This document shows positions 1 to 9,799 of a DNA stretch of 64,000 nt, in pieces. The translations under genes and the position numbers were made by a program. The stretch spans positions 3,906,001 through 3,970,000 of the forward strand of contig NZ_RJJY01000001.1 in NCBI RefSeq assembly GCF_003751085.1. The letters run 5' to 3'. The notes beneath the pieces were generated by a model. The model saw only the letters and a program-made list of their open reading frames with translations, was not told where the DNA came from and searched no databases. Numbering within the stretch: the stretch's first letter is position 1; every line of letters starts with the position of its first letter. This DNA comes from Micromonospora sp. Llam0. Its GTDB lineage: Bacteria > Actinomycetota > Actinomycetes > Mycobacteriales > Micromonosporaceae.

Positions 1-699
1 CAGCGCCGGGCCGGCACCGACCGGGGACGTCACCGGCTGCGCATCGGAGTCGGTGGACGGCGAGACAGCGTCGACGGACGGCGAGACAGCGTCGACGGAC
101 GGCGCACCGTCACCGCCACGGGCGAGCCGCAGCTGACGCAGCAGGGTGGCCCGGTCCCGTCCCCGCCAGTGCAAGATCTGGAACGGGTCGGCGTCGAACT
201 CCTCGGCGAGCAGGTAGCAGGTGGCGGCCAGATGTTTGCACGGCACCGCCGCATCGGGGCAGCTGCAGCTCATCGCCAGCTCGTCGACCCCGGCCGGGAA
301 AAGTGGTGCCCCGGCGGCGACGAACACCTGCTCCAGCTCTGGCGGCAGGTCGCCGGCTAGCAGCCGGGCACTGTACAGCGCCTGGCCGGCCAGGGTGCCT
401 TCGATCCGCCGCCACACCGCGTCGCCGTAGCGCCGCAGCCCGATCCGCGCCTGGTACGGCCGGGGCCGGGAGCCCTGCACCTGGGCGGTCACCATGCCGG
501 GTGCCACGGTCAGGGCGAGCACCTGCCCGGCTCGGGCGTAGGAGCGGCCCCGGGTCAGCCGGGTGCCCAACGCGAACGACTCCAGCACGTCGATGAAGCG
601 GCGCGACCACCAGGACTGCCCGATCGCGCCCCGGGTGCTGCGGGCGCGCAGCCCGCCGTCGACCCGCCGGGGCCGGCCGTAGTCTTCGAACCGGCTCAT
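1..699 (-). CDS. SWIM zinc-finger protein, 3' end outside window
   Basis: The frame opens with ATG at 699 (MSRFEDYGRPRRVDGGL) and runs off the left edge. The ATG overlaps the stop of the SNF2 helicase gene by 4 bases, so the two are translationally coupled. A SWIM-type zinc motif is visible (CSCPDAAVPCKH, a CxC...CxH pattern), about 155 residues in. SWIM proteins next to SNF2 helicases are a common actinobacterial pair; the domain is thought to bind nucleic acid or protein. After the motif comes a low-complexity tail in which a 7-residue unit (PSVDAVS) is repeated, encoded by a 21-base tandem repeat near 50-105. The exact function is unknown. The identification as SWIM is firm; the C-terminus cannot be seen. 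Confidence 0.85.
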   Translation of the reverse strand, partial: MSRFEDYGRPRRVDGGLRARSTRGAIGQSWWSRRFIDVLESFALGTRLTRGRSYARAGQVLALTVAPGMVTAQVQGSRPRPYQARIGLRRYGDAVWRRIEGTLAGQALYSARLLAGDLPPELEQVFVAAGAPLFPAGVDELAMSCSCPDAAVPCKHLAATCYLLAEEFDADPFQILHWRGRDRATLLRQLRLARGGDGAPSVDAVSPSVDAVSPSTDSDAQPVTSPVGAGPAL

Positions 700-3600
700 T
701 CGACCACCGCCCCGGCCTCCAACGTGAACAGCTCCCGCAGCTGCGCGGTCGACAGCTCGGTCAGCCACTGCTCACCGCTACCGACGACGGTCGCGGCGAG
801 GCCACGCTTGTCCGCCACCATCGCCGCGATCTTCTCCTCCACCGTGCCGGCGCAGACGAACTTGCGGACCTGCACCGCCCGCCGCTGGCCGATTCGGAAC
901 GCCCGGTCGGTGGCCTGGTCCTCCACCGCCGGGTTCCACCACCGGTCCACATGCACCACGTGGTTGGCGGCGGTCAGGGTCAGCCCGGTGCCGCCGGCCT
1001 TCAACGACAGGACGAACAGCGGCGGCCCGGCCCGCCCGTGGCCGTCGGCGTGGCCGCCGGCCTGGAACCGGGCCACCAGGCCGTCGCGGTCCGCCTTGGC
1101 CAGACCGCCGTGCAGGAACAGCACTTCCCGGCCGGTGTACGCCGACAGGTACCCGCGCAGCATCGCGCCGAACTCGGCGTACTGGGTGAACAGCAGCGCC
1201 TTCTCCCCCGCCGCCAGCACCTCGTCGAGGATCCCGGTGAGCCGGTCGAGTTTGCCGGAACGCCCGGTCAGGTGCGAGCCGTCGCGCAGGAACTGCGCCG
1301 GGTGGTTGCAGATCTGCTTGAGCTTGGTCATGGTGGCCAGCACCAGGCCGCGCCGTTCGACGCCGTCGCTGGTCTCGATCCGGCCCAGCATGTCGTCGAC
1401 CACCGCCTGGTAGAGCGACGCCTGTTCGGCGGTGAGGTGGCACAGCACCTCCATCTCCAGCTTCTCCGGCAGGTCGGAGATGATCGACGTGTCGGTCTTG
1501 AGCCGGCGCAGCACGAACGGGCCGGTGATCCGGCGCAGCCGCCCGGCGGCGTCGGCGTCGCCGTGGCGTTCCACCGGTTCGGCGTACCGGCGGCGGAAGC
1601 TGGCCGCGCCGCCGAGCAGCCCCGGATTCGCGAACTCCATGATCGACCACAGGTCGGCGAGGCGGTTCTCCACCGGCGTACCGGTGATCGCGACCCGGTG
1701 CCGGGCGGGCAGCGACCGGACCGCGACGGCCTGCCGGGTCGCCGCGTTCTTGATCGCCTGCGCCTCGTCGACCATGATCCGGTGCCAGCCGACCTCGGCC
1801 AGGTCGGCGGCGTCCCGGGCGGCCACCGCGTAGGTGGTGACCACCAGGCGGGCGTCGGTCACCGCAGCGGCGAATTCCGCGCCCCGTGGCCGGTCTGCGC
1901 CGTGGTGCACGTGCACGGTCAGCTCCGGCACGAACCGGGCCGCCTCCCGCTGCCAGTTGCCGACCAGTGACATCGGACAGACCAGCAGGGTCGGTCCGGC
2001 GTCGGGTGCGTCGGCGGCGAGCAACGCGAGCAGCTGTACGGTCTTGCCGAGCCCCATGTCGTCGGCGAGCACGCCGCCGAGCCCCAGCGAGTCGAGGAAC
2101 CGCAGCCAGGCCAGACCCCGCCGCTGGTACGGGCGCAGCCGCCCCTGGAAGCCGGCCGGCTCGGCCACCGGGGCGAGCCGGCGCTCCACCTCACCGCTGA
2201 GCAGGTCACCGAGCGCCCCGGTGGCCTCGATGCCGAGCACCGGCAGCGGCACCGCGTCGTCGTCGGCGCCGAGGGCGACCCGCAGCAGGTCGGTGACGGT
2301 CAGCTCGCCGCCGGAGCGCAGCAGCTTCAGTCCGGCGGCGATCCGCTTCGGGTCGACCTCCACCCACTCGCCGCGCAGCCGTACCAGCGGGGTCTTGGCC
2401 CGGGCCAGGTCCCGCAGCTCCTGCTCGGTCAGCGGCTGGTCGCCGAGGGCAACCTCCCAGCGGTAGTCGACCAGGGCGGACGTGCCGAAATCACGGGCGA
2501 CGGCGACGGCGCCCGGGGCGGTGCGGCTACTCGCCCGCAGCCGGGCCCCGAGTCGGGCGGCGGGCCGCCGCCACCACGACGGCAACAGGACACCGAACCC
2601 GGCGGCGTGCAGGGCCGGCGCGCCGTCGCGCAGGAACCGGTGGGCGGCGGCGACGTCCAGGTCCATCCCGTCGGGGGTGGCGGTGCGCAGCGCGTCGTCG
2701 ATCGCCGGCCAGAGCCGGCTGGCCCGACCCAGCTCGGCCAGCAGCGTCTCCTGTGGGTCGGCGGTGTGCCCGGTGAGCGGCTGGAGCTGCCGGCCGCCGC
2801 GCCAGATCGCAGCGGCGTCGACCAGCAGGCTCGGTTCGGCGGTGGCCTGCACCGCGAACTCCAACCGCCAGCCGGCGGTGCCGTCACCGTCGGCGGCGGG
2901 ATCGTGGTCGGGGTCGGGTTCGCGCAGCCGGAACAGGGCCCGTACCGGGCCGCCGGCCGCGTCCCGCTGCCAGTGCTCCAGCTCGGCGACGAGCGTGTCG
3001 AGCGCCGCAACCGGGGCGGTGAAGTCCCGCCGGTGCCCGGTCAACGCGGTCAGCCAGGCGTCGCGGGCGGCCAACGGCCCGGACCGGGCCCGGCCCTCGG
3101 CCAGCCGTACGCCGTGCAGCGCGGCGCGGGCGGCGGCGTCGGTCAGCGCGTCCAGCGCCTCGGCGACACGCCGGTGTCCGGTGCCGGGCGCCCCGGCGGC
3201 CAGCGCCGCCGCCGGGGTGGCCAACGCCAGCGACCGGGCCCACCGCTGGTCGGCACCGGTCAGCAGCGGCAGCCAGCAGGCGGTGGCCGACCCGGGTGCC
3301 GGGCCGGGTCGGACGGCGGGCAGCACCCGGCCCCGGGTGACTAGTTCGGCGGCGAACCCGGCGAGCAGCGCCAGGTGGCGCACTCCGGCGCCGATCACCA
3401 GCCCGTCCGGCAGACCGCCGCCGGGCATTCCGTCGCCCGGCGCGACGTCGGCCGCCGGATCGACGTCGTGCAGGGTGCAGAGCACCGACAACGCCTCGTC
3501 GGCGTCGAACTCCAGGGTGGACACCAGCCAGTCGGCGTGGCCGCCGTCGCGGGCCAGCCCGGTGGTCGGCGCGTCGGACTGGGTACGGACCAGCTCCGGT

Positions 3601-3848
3601 GACTCGACCGGAGCGCCGGCGGCGGTCGGCAGCCGGACCGCCGTACTGCCGGTGACCGCCTTGACCGCCACCGGCCCGAGCAGCGGGCTCAGCGCGGCGA
3701 CCAGGGTCTCGTGTCCGGCGGCGAACGGGTGCGGTCGGCGGCGCGGCGGTCGCCCCGGCCGCCGTGGCGGCGCCGACGGCAACGCCGAGTCCTCGGCCCA
3801 GACGGCGAGCCGACCGTCGGGGCCGAGCAGCCCCTGCACCACCAGCAC
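696..3848 (-). CDS. SNF2-family DEAD/DEAH-like helicase
   Basis: This is a SWI2/SNF2 superfamily 2 ATPase of about 1050 residues, expected to be a DNA-dependent translocase acting on DNA or protein-DNA complexes. Visible motifs are Walker A (LADDMGLGKT, near residue 597), the DEAQ box (VDEAQAIKN, near 692), motif III/IV (GTPVENRLADLWS) and the C-terminal RecA lobe ending in WWNPAVEDQATDRAFRIGQ (near 983). The N-terminal 500 residues are the divergent domain usual in this actinobacterial family. The open frame extends up to 3950, but a GTG at 3848 preceded by GAAGGAG gives the family's typical beginning (VLVVQGLLGPDG...WAED), so that start is preferred. It lies 80 bases after the ABC exporter pair and is coupled to the SWIM gene. 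Confidence 0.92.
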   Translation of the reverse strand: MLVVQGLLGPDGRLAVWAEDSALPSAPPRRPGRPPRRRPHPFAAGHETLVAALSPLLGPVAVKAVTGSTAVRLPTAAGAPVESPELVRTQSDAPTTGLARDGGHADWLVSTLEFDADEALSVLCTLHDVDPAADVAPGDGMPGGGLPDGLVIGAGVRHLALLAGFAAELVTRGRVLPAVRPGPAPGSATACWLPLLTGADQRWARSLALATPAAALAAGAPGTGHRRVAEALDALTDAAARAALHGVRLAEGRARSGPLAARDAWLTALTGHRRDFTAPVAALDTLVAELEHWQRDAAGGPVRALFRLREPDPDHDPAADGDGTAGWRLEFAVQATAEPSLLVDAAAIWRGGRQLQPLTGHTADPQETLLAELGRASRLWPAIDDALRTATPDGMDLDVAAAHRFLRDGAPALHAAGFGVLLPSWWRRPAARLGARLRASSRTAPGAVAVARDFGTSALVDYRWEVALGDQPLTEQELRDLARAKTPLVRLRGEWVEVDPKRIAAGLKLLRSGGELTVTDLLRVALGADDDAVPLPVLGIEATGALGDLLSGEVERRLAPVAEPAGFQGRLRPYQRRGLAWLRFLDSLGLGGVLADDMGLGKTVQLLALLAADAPDAGPTLLVCPMSLVGNWQREAARFVPELTVHVHHGADRPRGAEFAAAVTDARLVVTTYAVAARDAADLAEVGWHRIMVDEAQAIKNAATRQAVAVRSLPARHRVAITGTPVENRLADLWSIMEFANPGLLGGAASFRRRYAEPVERHGDADAAGRLRRITGPFVLRRLKTDTSIISDLPEKLEMEVLCHLTAEQASLYQAVVDDMLGRIETSDGVERRGLVLATMTKLKQICNHPAQFLRDGSHLTGRSGKLDRLTGILDEVLAAGEKALLFTQYAEFGAMLRGYLSAYTGREVLFLHGGLAKADRDGLVARFQAGGHADGHGRAGPPLFVLSLKAGGTGLTLTAANHVVHVDRWWNPAVEDQATDRAFRIGQRRAVQVRKFVCAGTVEEKIAAMVADKRGLAATVVGSGEQWLTELSTAQLRELFTLEAGAVVE

Positions 3849-3928
3849 AGCCACTCCTTCGCCATCGGCACCTGCGCCGATGGTACGGGTGGTCCGACTG
3901 GCACGGCCGACGCCACCGCCGGCGGCGG

Positions 3929-5725
3929 TCAGCCGTGCCAGGAGCGCCACAGCGCGGCGTACGCGCCGTCGGCGGCGATCAACTCGTCGTGGCTGCCCTG
4001 CTCGGTGATCCGGCCCTGGTCCAGCACCGCCACCCGGTCGGCGTCGTGGGCCGAGTTCAACCGGTGCGCGATGGCGATGACGGTCCGCCCGGCCAGCACC
4101 GCCGCCAAGGACTGCTCGGTCCGGCGGGCGGTGGTCGGATCCAGGGCGGCGGTCGCCTCGTCCAGGATCAGGATGTCCGGGTCGGCGAGCACCAGCCGGG
4201 CGAGCGCCACCTGCTGGGCGTGCGCGGCCGACAGGTCGAGCGCGCCGTCACCGAGCGGCGTGTCCAGGCCGTCGGGCAGCTCGGCGTACCAGTCGGCACC
4301 GACGGTGTCCAACGCGGACCGCAACGCCTCGTCGGACGCCTCGGGGGCGGCGAACCGCAGGTTGTCGCGCAGCGTGCCGATGAAGACGTGGTGTTCCTGG
4401 GTGACCAGGGCGATCCGGCGGCGCCGCTGTGCCGGGTCGAGGTCGGTGACCGGGCAGCCACCGAGGCGCACCGCGCCGTCGCGGGGCATCTCGATGCCGG
4501 CGATCAGCCGGGCCAGGGTGGACTTGCCGGCCCCGGAGGGGCCGACGATCGCCAGCCGCTGCCCGGCGGCCACCGTCAGGTCGATGCCGCGCAGCACGTC
4601 GACGCCGACGCCGTAGCCGAAGGTCAGCCCGGTCACCCGCACCTCGCGGCCGGTCGGTGTGGCGCCCCGGCCGCGCGGCTCCGGCGGCACCTGCCCGACG
4701 CCGAGCACCCGGGCGTACGACGCCAGTCCACGCTGGGCCTGTTCGATCCACTGCAGGATGGTGTCCAACGGCTCGACGGCCTGCTGCAGGTAGAGCGCGG
4801 CGGCGACCACCGCGCCGAGGGTGACGGTCTCCCGGTGCAGCAGCAGCCCGCCGACCAGCAACGCGGCACCGATCGGCAGCGCGACACTGGCCTCGGCGAC
4901 CGGGAAGTACACCGAACGAAGGGCGAGGGTGGCCCGCCGGGCGGCCCACAGGTCGGCGATCCGGGTCCGGCCCGCGCGGATCCGTTCGTCGCCCAACCGC
5001 AGCGCCTCCACCGTGCGGGCACCGTCGGCGGTGGTGGTCAACGTGTCGGTCAACGCGGCCATCGCCGCGCCCTCGGTCAGGTAGGCCGGCCGGGCCCGGC
5101 GCAGGTACCACCGGGTCACCGCCACGATCGACGGCAGGCCGATCAGGCCGGCCAGCCCCAGCAGCGGATGCAGCCAGAACACCGCGCCGAACAGCAGGAC
5201 CAGCTGCGCGGTGGCGATCACCACCACCGGCACCACATCGCGGACCATGGTGCCGACCGTGGCGACGTCGCTGGAGCTGCGGGTGGCGAGGTCGCCGGTG
5301 CCGGCCCGTTCGACCACCGACACCGGTAGCCCGAGGACACGGTGCACGAAGTCCTCGCGGAGCCGGGCGACCGCCCGTTCGCCGAAGCGCAGCCCGACGT
5401 ACCGGGCGAAGCGGGTGAGCAGCCCCTGCAGCAGGACGAAGCCGATCAGCGCCGCCGCCAACCGGTCCACGGCGGCCACCGACGCGCCGGCGGTGACGAT
5501 GTCGACGATCCGGCCGAGCAGCCACGGCCCGGCCAGGCCGGCCAGGGCCGCGCCGACGTGCAGCACCAGGATGCCGGCGACCACCCAGCGTTGCTGGCCG
5601 AGCAGTTCACCGGTCGCCCGCCGGACGGTGCGTGGATCGGCCACCGGCAACCGGCCGGCCGACGGTCCGGTTGCTGCCGACGGTCCGGTTGTTGCCGGCG
5701 CGCCCGCCGGCCCGGTCGCGCTCAC
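3929..5725 (-). CDS. ABC exporter half-transporter (TMD-NBD), intact Walker A, degenerate signature
   Basis: The 598-residue protein has an N-terminal six-helix exporter domain followed by a nucleotide-binding domain. The NBD has a normal Walker A (GPSGAGKST, near residue 391) and Walker B (ILILDEATAALD, near 520). The signature motif, however, reads LSAAHAQQ instead of LSGGQ-type. The start GTG overlaps the end of the upstream partner gene by 4 bases, which implies co-translation. Together with the partner it should form a heterodimeric type IV exporter in the cytoplasmic membrane. The substrate cannot be told from sequence; drugs, lipids or peptides are typical for the family. Confidence 0.9.
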   Translation of the reverse strand: MSATGPAGAPATTGPSAATGPSAGRLPVADPRTVRRATGELLGQQRWVVAGILVLHVGAALAGLAGPWLLGRIVDIVTAGASVAAVDRLAAALIGFVLLQGLLTRFARYVGLRFGERAVARLREDFVHRVLGLPVSVVERAGTGDLATRSSSDVATVGTMVRDVVPVVVIATAQLVLLFGAVFWLHPLLGLAGLIGLPSIVAVTRWYLRRARPAYLTEGAAMAALTDTLTTTADGARTVEALRLGDERIRAGRTRIADLWAARRATLALRSVYFPVAEASVALPIGAALLVGGLLLHRETVTLGAVVAAALYLQQAVEPLDTILQWIEQAQRGLASYARVLGVGQVPPEPRGRGATPTGREVRVTGLTFGYGVGVDVLRGIDLTVAAGQRLAIVGPSGAGKSTLARLIAGIEMPRDGAVRLGGCPVTDLDPAQRRRRIALVTQEHHVFIGTLRDNLRFAAPEASDEALRSALDTVGADWYAELPDGLDTPLGDGALDLSAAHAQQVALARLVLADPDILILDEATAALDPTTARRTEQSLAAVLAGRTVIAIAHRLNSAHDADRVAVLDQGRITEQGSHDELIAADGAYAALWRSWHG

Positions 5726-7518
5726 GGCTGCCCCGGCACGGGCGTCGCCCCGGCGGCCGGGCCCGTGCCCGGTCCGGCCGCGTCGGCCAGTTCACCGCCC
5801 CGGGCGACCAGCGCCCGGTAGCCCGGGTCGCCGGCCAGCAGCTCCGCGTGGCCGCCGAGCCCGACGACCCGACCGCCACGCAGGTACGCCACCGTGTCGG
5901 TGGCCGCGAGCAGCAGCGGGGACGTGGTGACCAGCACCGTGGTCCGGCCGGCCCGCGCGGTGCGCAGCCGGTCGGCGACCCGGGCCTCGGTGTGCGCGTC
6001 GACCGCCGAGGTCGGCTCGATCAGGACCAGCACCTCCGGCTCCACCAGCAGCGCCCGGGCCAGCCGGACCCGCTGGCGCTGGCCGCCGGAGAGGGTACGG
6101 GCGCGACTGCCGATCGGGGTCGCCAGGCCGTCCGGCAGCGACGTCACCACGTCGTCGGCGGACGCGACCCGGACCGCCGCCCGGACCCGTCGGTCACCGG
6201 CCGCGTCCGGCTCGTCCGCCCGCGCACCCTGCAGGATCTGCCGCAGCGTGCCGGCGAACAGGTACGCGTCGTGGTCGGCGACCAGGATCCGGGCCCGCAC
6301 CTCGTCGAGCGCGACCGCGCCCAGCGGCACCGCACCCCAGGTCACCGCGGACCGGCGGAACCGGCCCAGCCGGTCGGCCAGGGCCTGCCCGTCGCCCGGG
6401 TCGGCGGCCGCCACCCCGATCATCCGGCCGGCCGGCACGGTCAACCCGCTGTCGGGGTCGTGCAGGTCGGCCGGCCGAGGTGGAGCGGCAGCGGTGTGCC
6501 GCGCCGGCCGGTCGGTCACCGGGTCGGGGGCGAGCCGCAGCAGGGCCACGATCCGGCGGGCCGCGACCCGGCCCCGGATGAACTGGTAGCTGCCCTCCTG
6601 CAGGAACCAGACCGGGACGGTCAGCGCGGCGACGTACCCGTAGACGGCGACCAGCTCCCCGATGGTGATCTCGTCGGCGACCGCCATCCGGGCGGAGAGC
6701 CACACCACGGCGGCGAGGAACAGCCCGGGGACGGTGACGGTGAGCGCCTCGATCCAGCTGTTCACCGCCGCGACCCGGTAGCCGTGCCCACGCAGCCGCT
6801 GCGAGTGGGCCACGTAGCGGTCGGCGAACAGGGCTCGACCGCCGACTCCGGCCAGCACCCGGAGCCCGGCGACGATGTCACCGGCCCGGGCGGTGAGCTG
6901 GCCCTGTTCCCGCCGGTAGGTCTGCTCGGCCCGGTCCAACCGGCGCAGCAGCGGGCCGAGCAGCGCCGCGACCACCGGCACGCCGATCAGGATGACCGCC
7001 GCGAGCACCGGCGAGACCGTCCAGAGCAGGACCGCGACCACCAGGTACGCCAGCACCGCGCCGACGCCCGGCCCGGCCAGGGTGAGCACGTGCGAGGTGT
7101 GGGTGATGTCGGTGCCGCCGACGGTGGCCACCTCGCCGGTGGCGAGCCGGCTCGGCAGGACCGCGCCGATCCGCGCCAGCTGCCGCGACAGCACCCCGGC
7201 GGACCGGGCGGTGGCGTCCTCGCGGATGTAGGTCATCGTGCGGTGCCGAAACACACCGACCACGGAGATCAGCACCCCGGCGGCCAGGACGGCGCCGACC
7301 CACCACGTCAGTACGGCCCACCGGCCGGGGCGCAGTCCGTCGTCGATCGCCCGGGCCACCAGGTACGGCCGGCCGGCCAGGCCGACCATCCACACCGTAC
7401 TGAGCAGGGCGCCGCGCAGCACCCGCCACGGTTGGCGGCACACCAGCCACCACAGGTAGCGCACCGGCCCCCGGGTATCGGGAACGCCCGGATCGGGATG
7501 CGGGATCAGCGGCGGCAC
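5722..7518 (-). CDS. ABC exporter half-transporter (TMD-NBD), no Walker A, intact signature
   Basis: This is the 598-residue partner of the downstream ABC gene. It has the same exporter membrane domain (RYLWWLVCRQPWRVLRGAL at the N-terminus), then an NBD whose P-loop region reads VAADPGDGQALADRL, with no GKS/T. The signature LSGGQRQRVRLARALL is perfect (near residue 480). The Walker B strand reads VLVLIEPTSAVD, so the usual Asp is Ile while the catalytic Glu position is kept. Paired with the other subunit, only one composite ATP site can be complete. It is the first gene of the exporter operon; a 132-base divergent spacer separates it from the TPR-like gene. Confidence 0.9.
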   Translation of the reverse strand: MPPLIPHPDPGVPDTRGPVRYLWWLVCRQPWRVLRGALLSTVWMVGLAGRPYLVARAIDDGLRPGRWAVLTWWVGAVLAAGVLISVVGVFRHRTMTYIREDATARSAGVLSRQLARIGAVLPSRLATGEVATVGGTDITHTSHVLTLAGPGVGAVLAYLVVAVLLWTVSPVLAAVILIGVPVVAALLGPLLRRLDRAEQTYRREQGQLTARAGDIVAGLRVLAGVGGRALFADRYVAHSQRLRGHGYRVAAVNSWIEALTVTVPGLFLAAVVWLSARMAVADEITIGELVAVYGYVAALTVPVWFLQEGSYQFIRGRVAARRIVALLRLAPDPVTDRPARHTAAAPPRPADLHDPDSGLTVPAGRMIGVAAADPGDGQALADRLGRFRRSAVTWGAVPLGAVALDEVRARILVADHDAYLFAGTLRQILQGARADEPDAAGDRRVRAAVRVASADDVVTSLPDGLATPIGSRARTLSGGQRQRVRLARALLVEPEVLVLIEPTSAVDAHTEARVADRLRTARAGRTTVLVTTSPLLLAATDTVAYLRGGRVVGLGGHAELLAGDPGYRALVARGGELADAAGPGTGPAAGATPVPGQP

Positions 7519-7650
7519 CCGCCCAGGCTAAATCGTCCCAACTCACGCCGCCGACACATTTCCCCCTCGCCCGGCGGCGTGCCGTCCGTCACAGGTAACG
7601 ACGCGGTGATCCGACGTCGATGGGTGGTGGTCGTGGGCATTCGGGTGAAG

Positions 7651-9666
7651 ATGTTGGGCACCCAGGCGGCCCGGGAGTTCGACCGGGCCCTGCGGACCGG
7701 TGATCCACGACGGTTCCGGACCGCCGCCTGGCTGGCCGGCTCCGCGCTGGCGCTGGCCACGGCGCAGGATCCGCAGGCCGGACCGTTGCACCTGCTCCGC
7801 GGAGCAGCCCTGCTGTACGGATTCGAGTACACCGGTGACCTGGCCGACCTCGACGAGGCGGTCCGGTGCGGGCAAGCGGCACTGCGGGTCGTGGAGCCCG
7901 ATGGCGTCGCCCTGCACGCGCTGGCCCGGCTGCACCTGGCGACCGCGCTGCGCCGCCGGTACGAGATCACCGGCAACGACGACGACCTGACCGGGGCGCA
8001 CCACCACGCCCGAACCGCGGTGGACAGCGCCGAAGGCCCCATGGCGATTCTGCTCGACCAGCTCGGGGTGATCCTGCGCCTGCGGTACGAACGCACCGGG
8101 TCGACCACCGACCTGGACGAGGCCGTCGAGCGGGGTGCGGCGGCGCTGCGTACCGCACCGGCCGACGACCCGGACCGGTGGAGCTACCTGACCAACCTGG
8201 CCGCGACGCGGTGGGCCCGGTTCCGTGGCAGCGACGCGACCGCCGACCTCGACGAAGCGATCCGCTGCGGCCGGCAGGCCGAACGGTTGGTGCCCGCCGG
8301 CCACCGGGAGCGGCCAGCGGTGCTGGTCAACCTCGGCATCGCGCTGCGCACCAGAGCCGAACGCACCGGTTCGGACGACGATCTCAACGACGCGGTACGG
8401 ATCCTCGACGAAGCGTCCGCCGTGTTGCCGGCGACCAGCCCGCAGCGGGGACGGCTGCTGGCCAACCGGGCGTCCGCCTGGCAGAGCCGCTTCGCCCGGC
8501 ACGGTCGCGACACCGACCTGGACGCCGCGATCGCCGCGACCGAGACGGCGTCGTCGGCCGGACCCGACACCCCGGACAGCGTCGGCATGCTGATCAACCT
8601 CGCGGGGTTCCGGGCGGCCCGGTTCGCCCGCAGCGGCGCGCTCGACGACCTCGACGCGGCGGTCCGCCTCGCCGAGCAGGCGCACGGCCGGCTGGACGAG
8701 GCACACCCGACACGGCCCAGCCTCGACGCGACCCTCGGCTCCCTGCTGCTCGCCCGCTACGAACGGCTGGGCACCCGGGTCGACGTCGACCGCTCGATCT
8801 CGCTGCAGCGGGCCGCCGTCGAACGCGCCCCCGGCACGGACCGGGAGCGGGCCGGCTGGCTCAGCAACCTCAGCACCGCGTACCGCCGACGGGCCGAGCG
8901 GTTCGGCGACCCGCCGGATCTCACCGCCGCCGTCACCTGCGCGGCGGAGGCGGTACGCGGATGCGCGGTGGACGATCCGCGTCGGCTCGCCGCGCTCACC
9001 ACCCTCGGCACCGCCCACCTGGCGCGCTACGAGCAGGGCGGCGACCAGGCAGACCTTCGGGCGAGCGTCACGGCGGTGTCCGAGGCACTCGCCCGTACCA
9101 CGGTGGAGGGTCCGAGCCACGCGCTGCGGTTGGCGGTGCTGGGCAGCGCGCTGGCCGCGCGGTACGCCGTACAACGCCGTCCACAGGACCGGGACCGGGC
9201 CGTCGACCTGTGGCGGACGGCGGCGGGACTACCCAGCTCGACGCTGTCCGACCGGATCGACGCCGCCTGGCGGTGGGGTCAGTCAGCGGCGACCGAGGGC
9301 GATTGGGCGGTAGCAGCCGACGGATACCGGGCGGCGGTAGGTCTGCTGCCGCTGCTGGCCTGGCGCGGCGGCAGCGACGACGACCGCCGGCACCAGCTGT
9401 CCCGGTGGCCCGATCTCACCGGCGAAGCGGCGGCCTGCCTGCTGCGTTCGGCTCTTCCGGCCCCCGACGAGGCAGTGGCCGACGAGGCAGCCCCCGACAA
9501 AGCGGCGACCGACGAAGCGGTGGCCGTTCTGGAACAGGGCCGGGCGGTGCTCTGGTCGCAGCAGTTGGAGCTGCGGGTTGATCTGGGCCGTCGGTACCCG
9601 CGACTGCCGGCCGAGCTGGCCCGACGGCTGGTACGGGCCCGCACCGTCCTCGACGGGCCGGCCTGA
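7651..9666 (+). CDS. TPR-like helical repeat protein, CHAT-type architecture lacking the CHAT domain
   Basis: About 671 residues read from ATG 7651 (an in-frame GTG lies at 7645). The frame is open far upstream only because of GC bias over the antisense ABC gene. The protein is made of many approximately 45-residue helical repeats of the form F.RTG...DLD.AV..G..A, with unit starts such as YEYTGDLADLDEAV, YERTGSTTDLDEAV and RAERTGSDDDLNDAV. In actinobacteria this repeat domain usually precedes a CHAT caspase-like domain. Here it continues to the pre-CHAT helix (AVLEQGRAVLWSQQLELR) and stops at LDGPA with no His/Cys protease domain. It may be a scaffold or a truncated relative. Function is unknown. 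Confidence 0.75.
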   Translation: MLGTQAAREFDRALRTGDPRRFRTAAWLAGSALALATAQDPQAGPLHLLRGAALLYGFEYTGDLADLDEAVRCGQAALRVVEPDGVALHALARLHLATALRRRYEITGNDDDLTGAHHHARTAVDSAEGPMAILLDQLGVILRLRYERTGSTTDLDEAVERGAAALRTAPADDPDRWSYLTNLAATRWARFRGSDATADLDEAIRCGRQAERLVPAGHRERPAVLVNLGIALRTRAERTGSDDDLNDAVRILDEASAVLPATSPQRGRLLANRASAWQSRFARHGRDTDLDAAIAATETASSAGPDTPDSVGMLINLAGFRAARFARSGALDDLDAAVRLAEQAHGRLDEAHPTRPSLDATLGSLLLARYERLGTRVDVDRSISLQRAAVERAPGTDRERAGWLSNLSTAYRRRAERFGDPPDLTAAVTCAAEAVRGCAVDDPRRLAALTTLGTAHLARYEQGGDQADLRASVTAVSEALARTTVEGPSHALRLAVLGSALAARYAVQRRPQDRDRAVDLWRTAAGLPSSTLSDRIDAAWRWGQSAATEGDWAVAADGYRAAVGLLPLLAWRGGSDDDRRHQLSRWPDLTGEAAACLLRSALPAPDEAVADEAAPDKAATDEAVAVLEQGRAVLWSQQLELRVDLGRRYPRLPAELARRLVRARTVLDGPA

Positions 9667-9799
9667 GCCGTTCGCCGGCCCACCGAGTGTGTCGTCGGTC
9701 ACCGGGCACCGCTGAGCTGGGCCGCGCCACGACCGGGCAGCTGGCACCGGTCGTGCAGAATCGGCGGCAGTCCGACGACTCGATCATGGGGGGGCGACC

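Noticed and set aside
52..105. CRISPR-like short repeats
   Set aside because: A 21-base tandem repeat within the coding frame of the SWIM protein, without spacers; it encodes PSVDAVS units.
1836..4008. Long open frames on the plus strand over the SNF2 gene
   Set aside because: Antisense shadows in GC-rich DNA, lacking recognisable motifs; the minus strand is clearly coding.
5632..7650. Long plus-strand extension ahead of the TPR-like gene
   Set aside because: It overlaps the ABC transporter genes antisense and has low-complexity composition caused by GC bias; the real start is near 7651.
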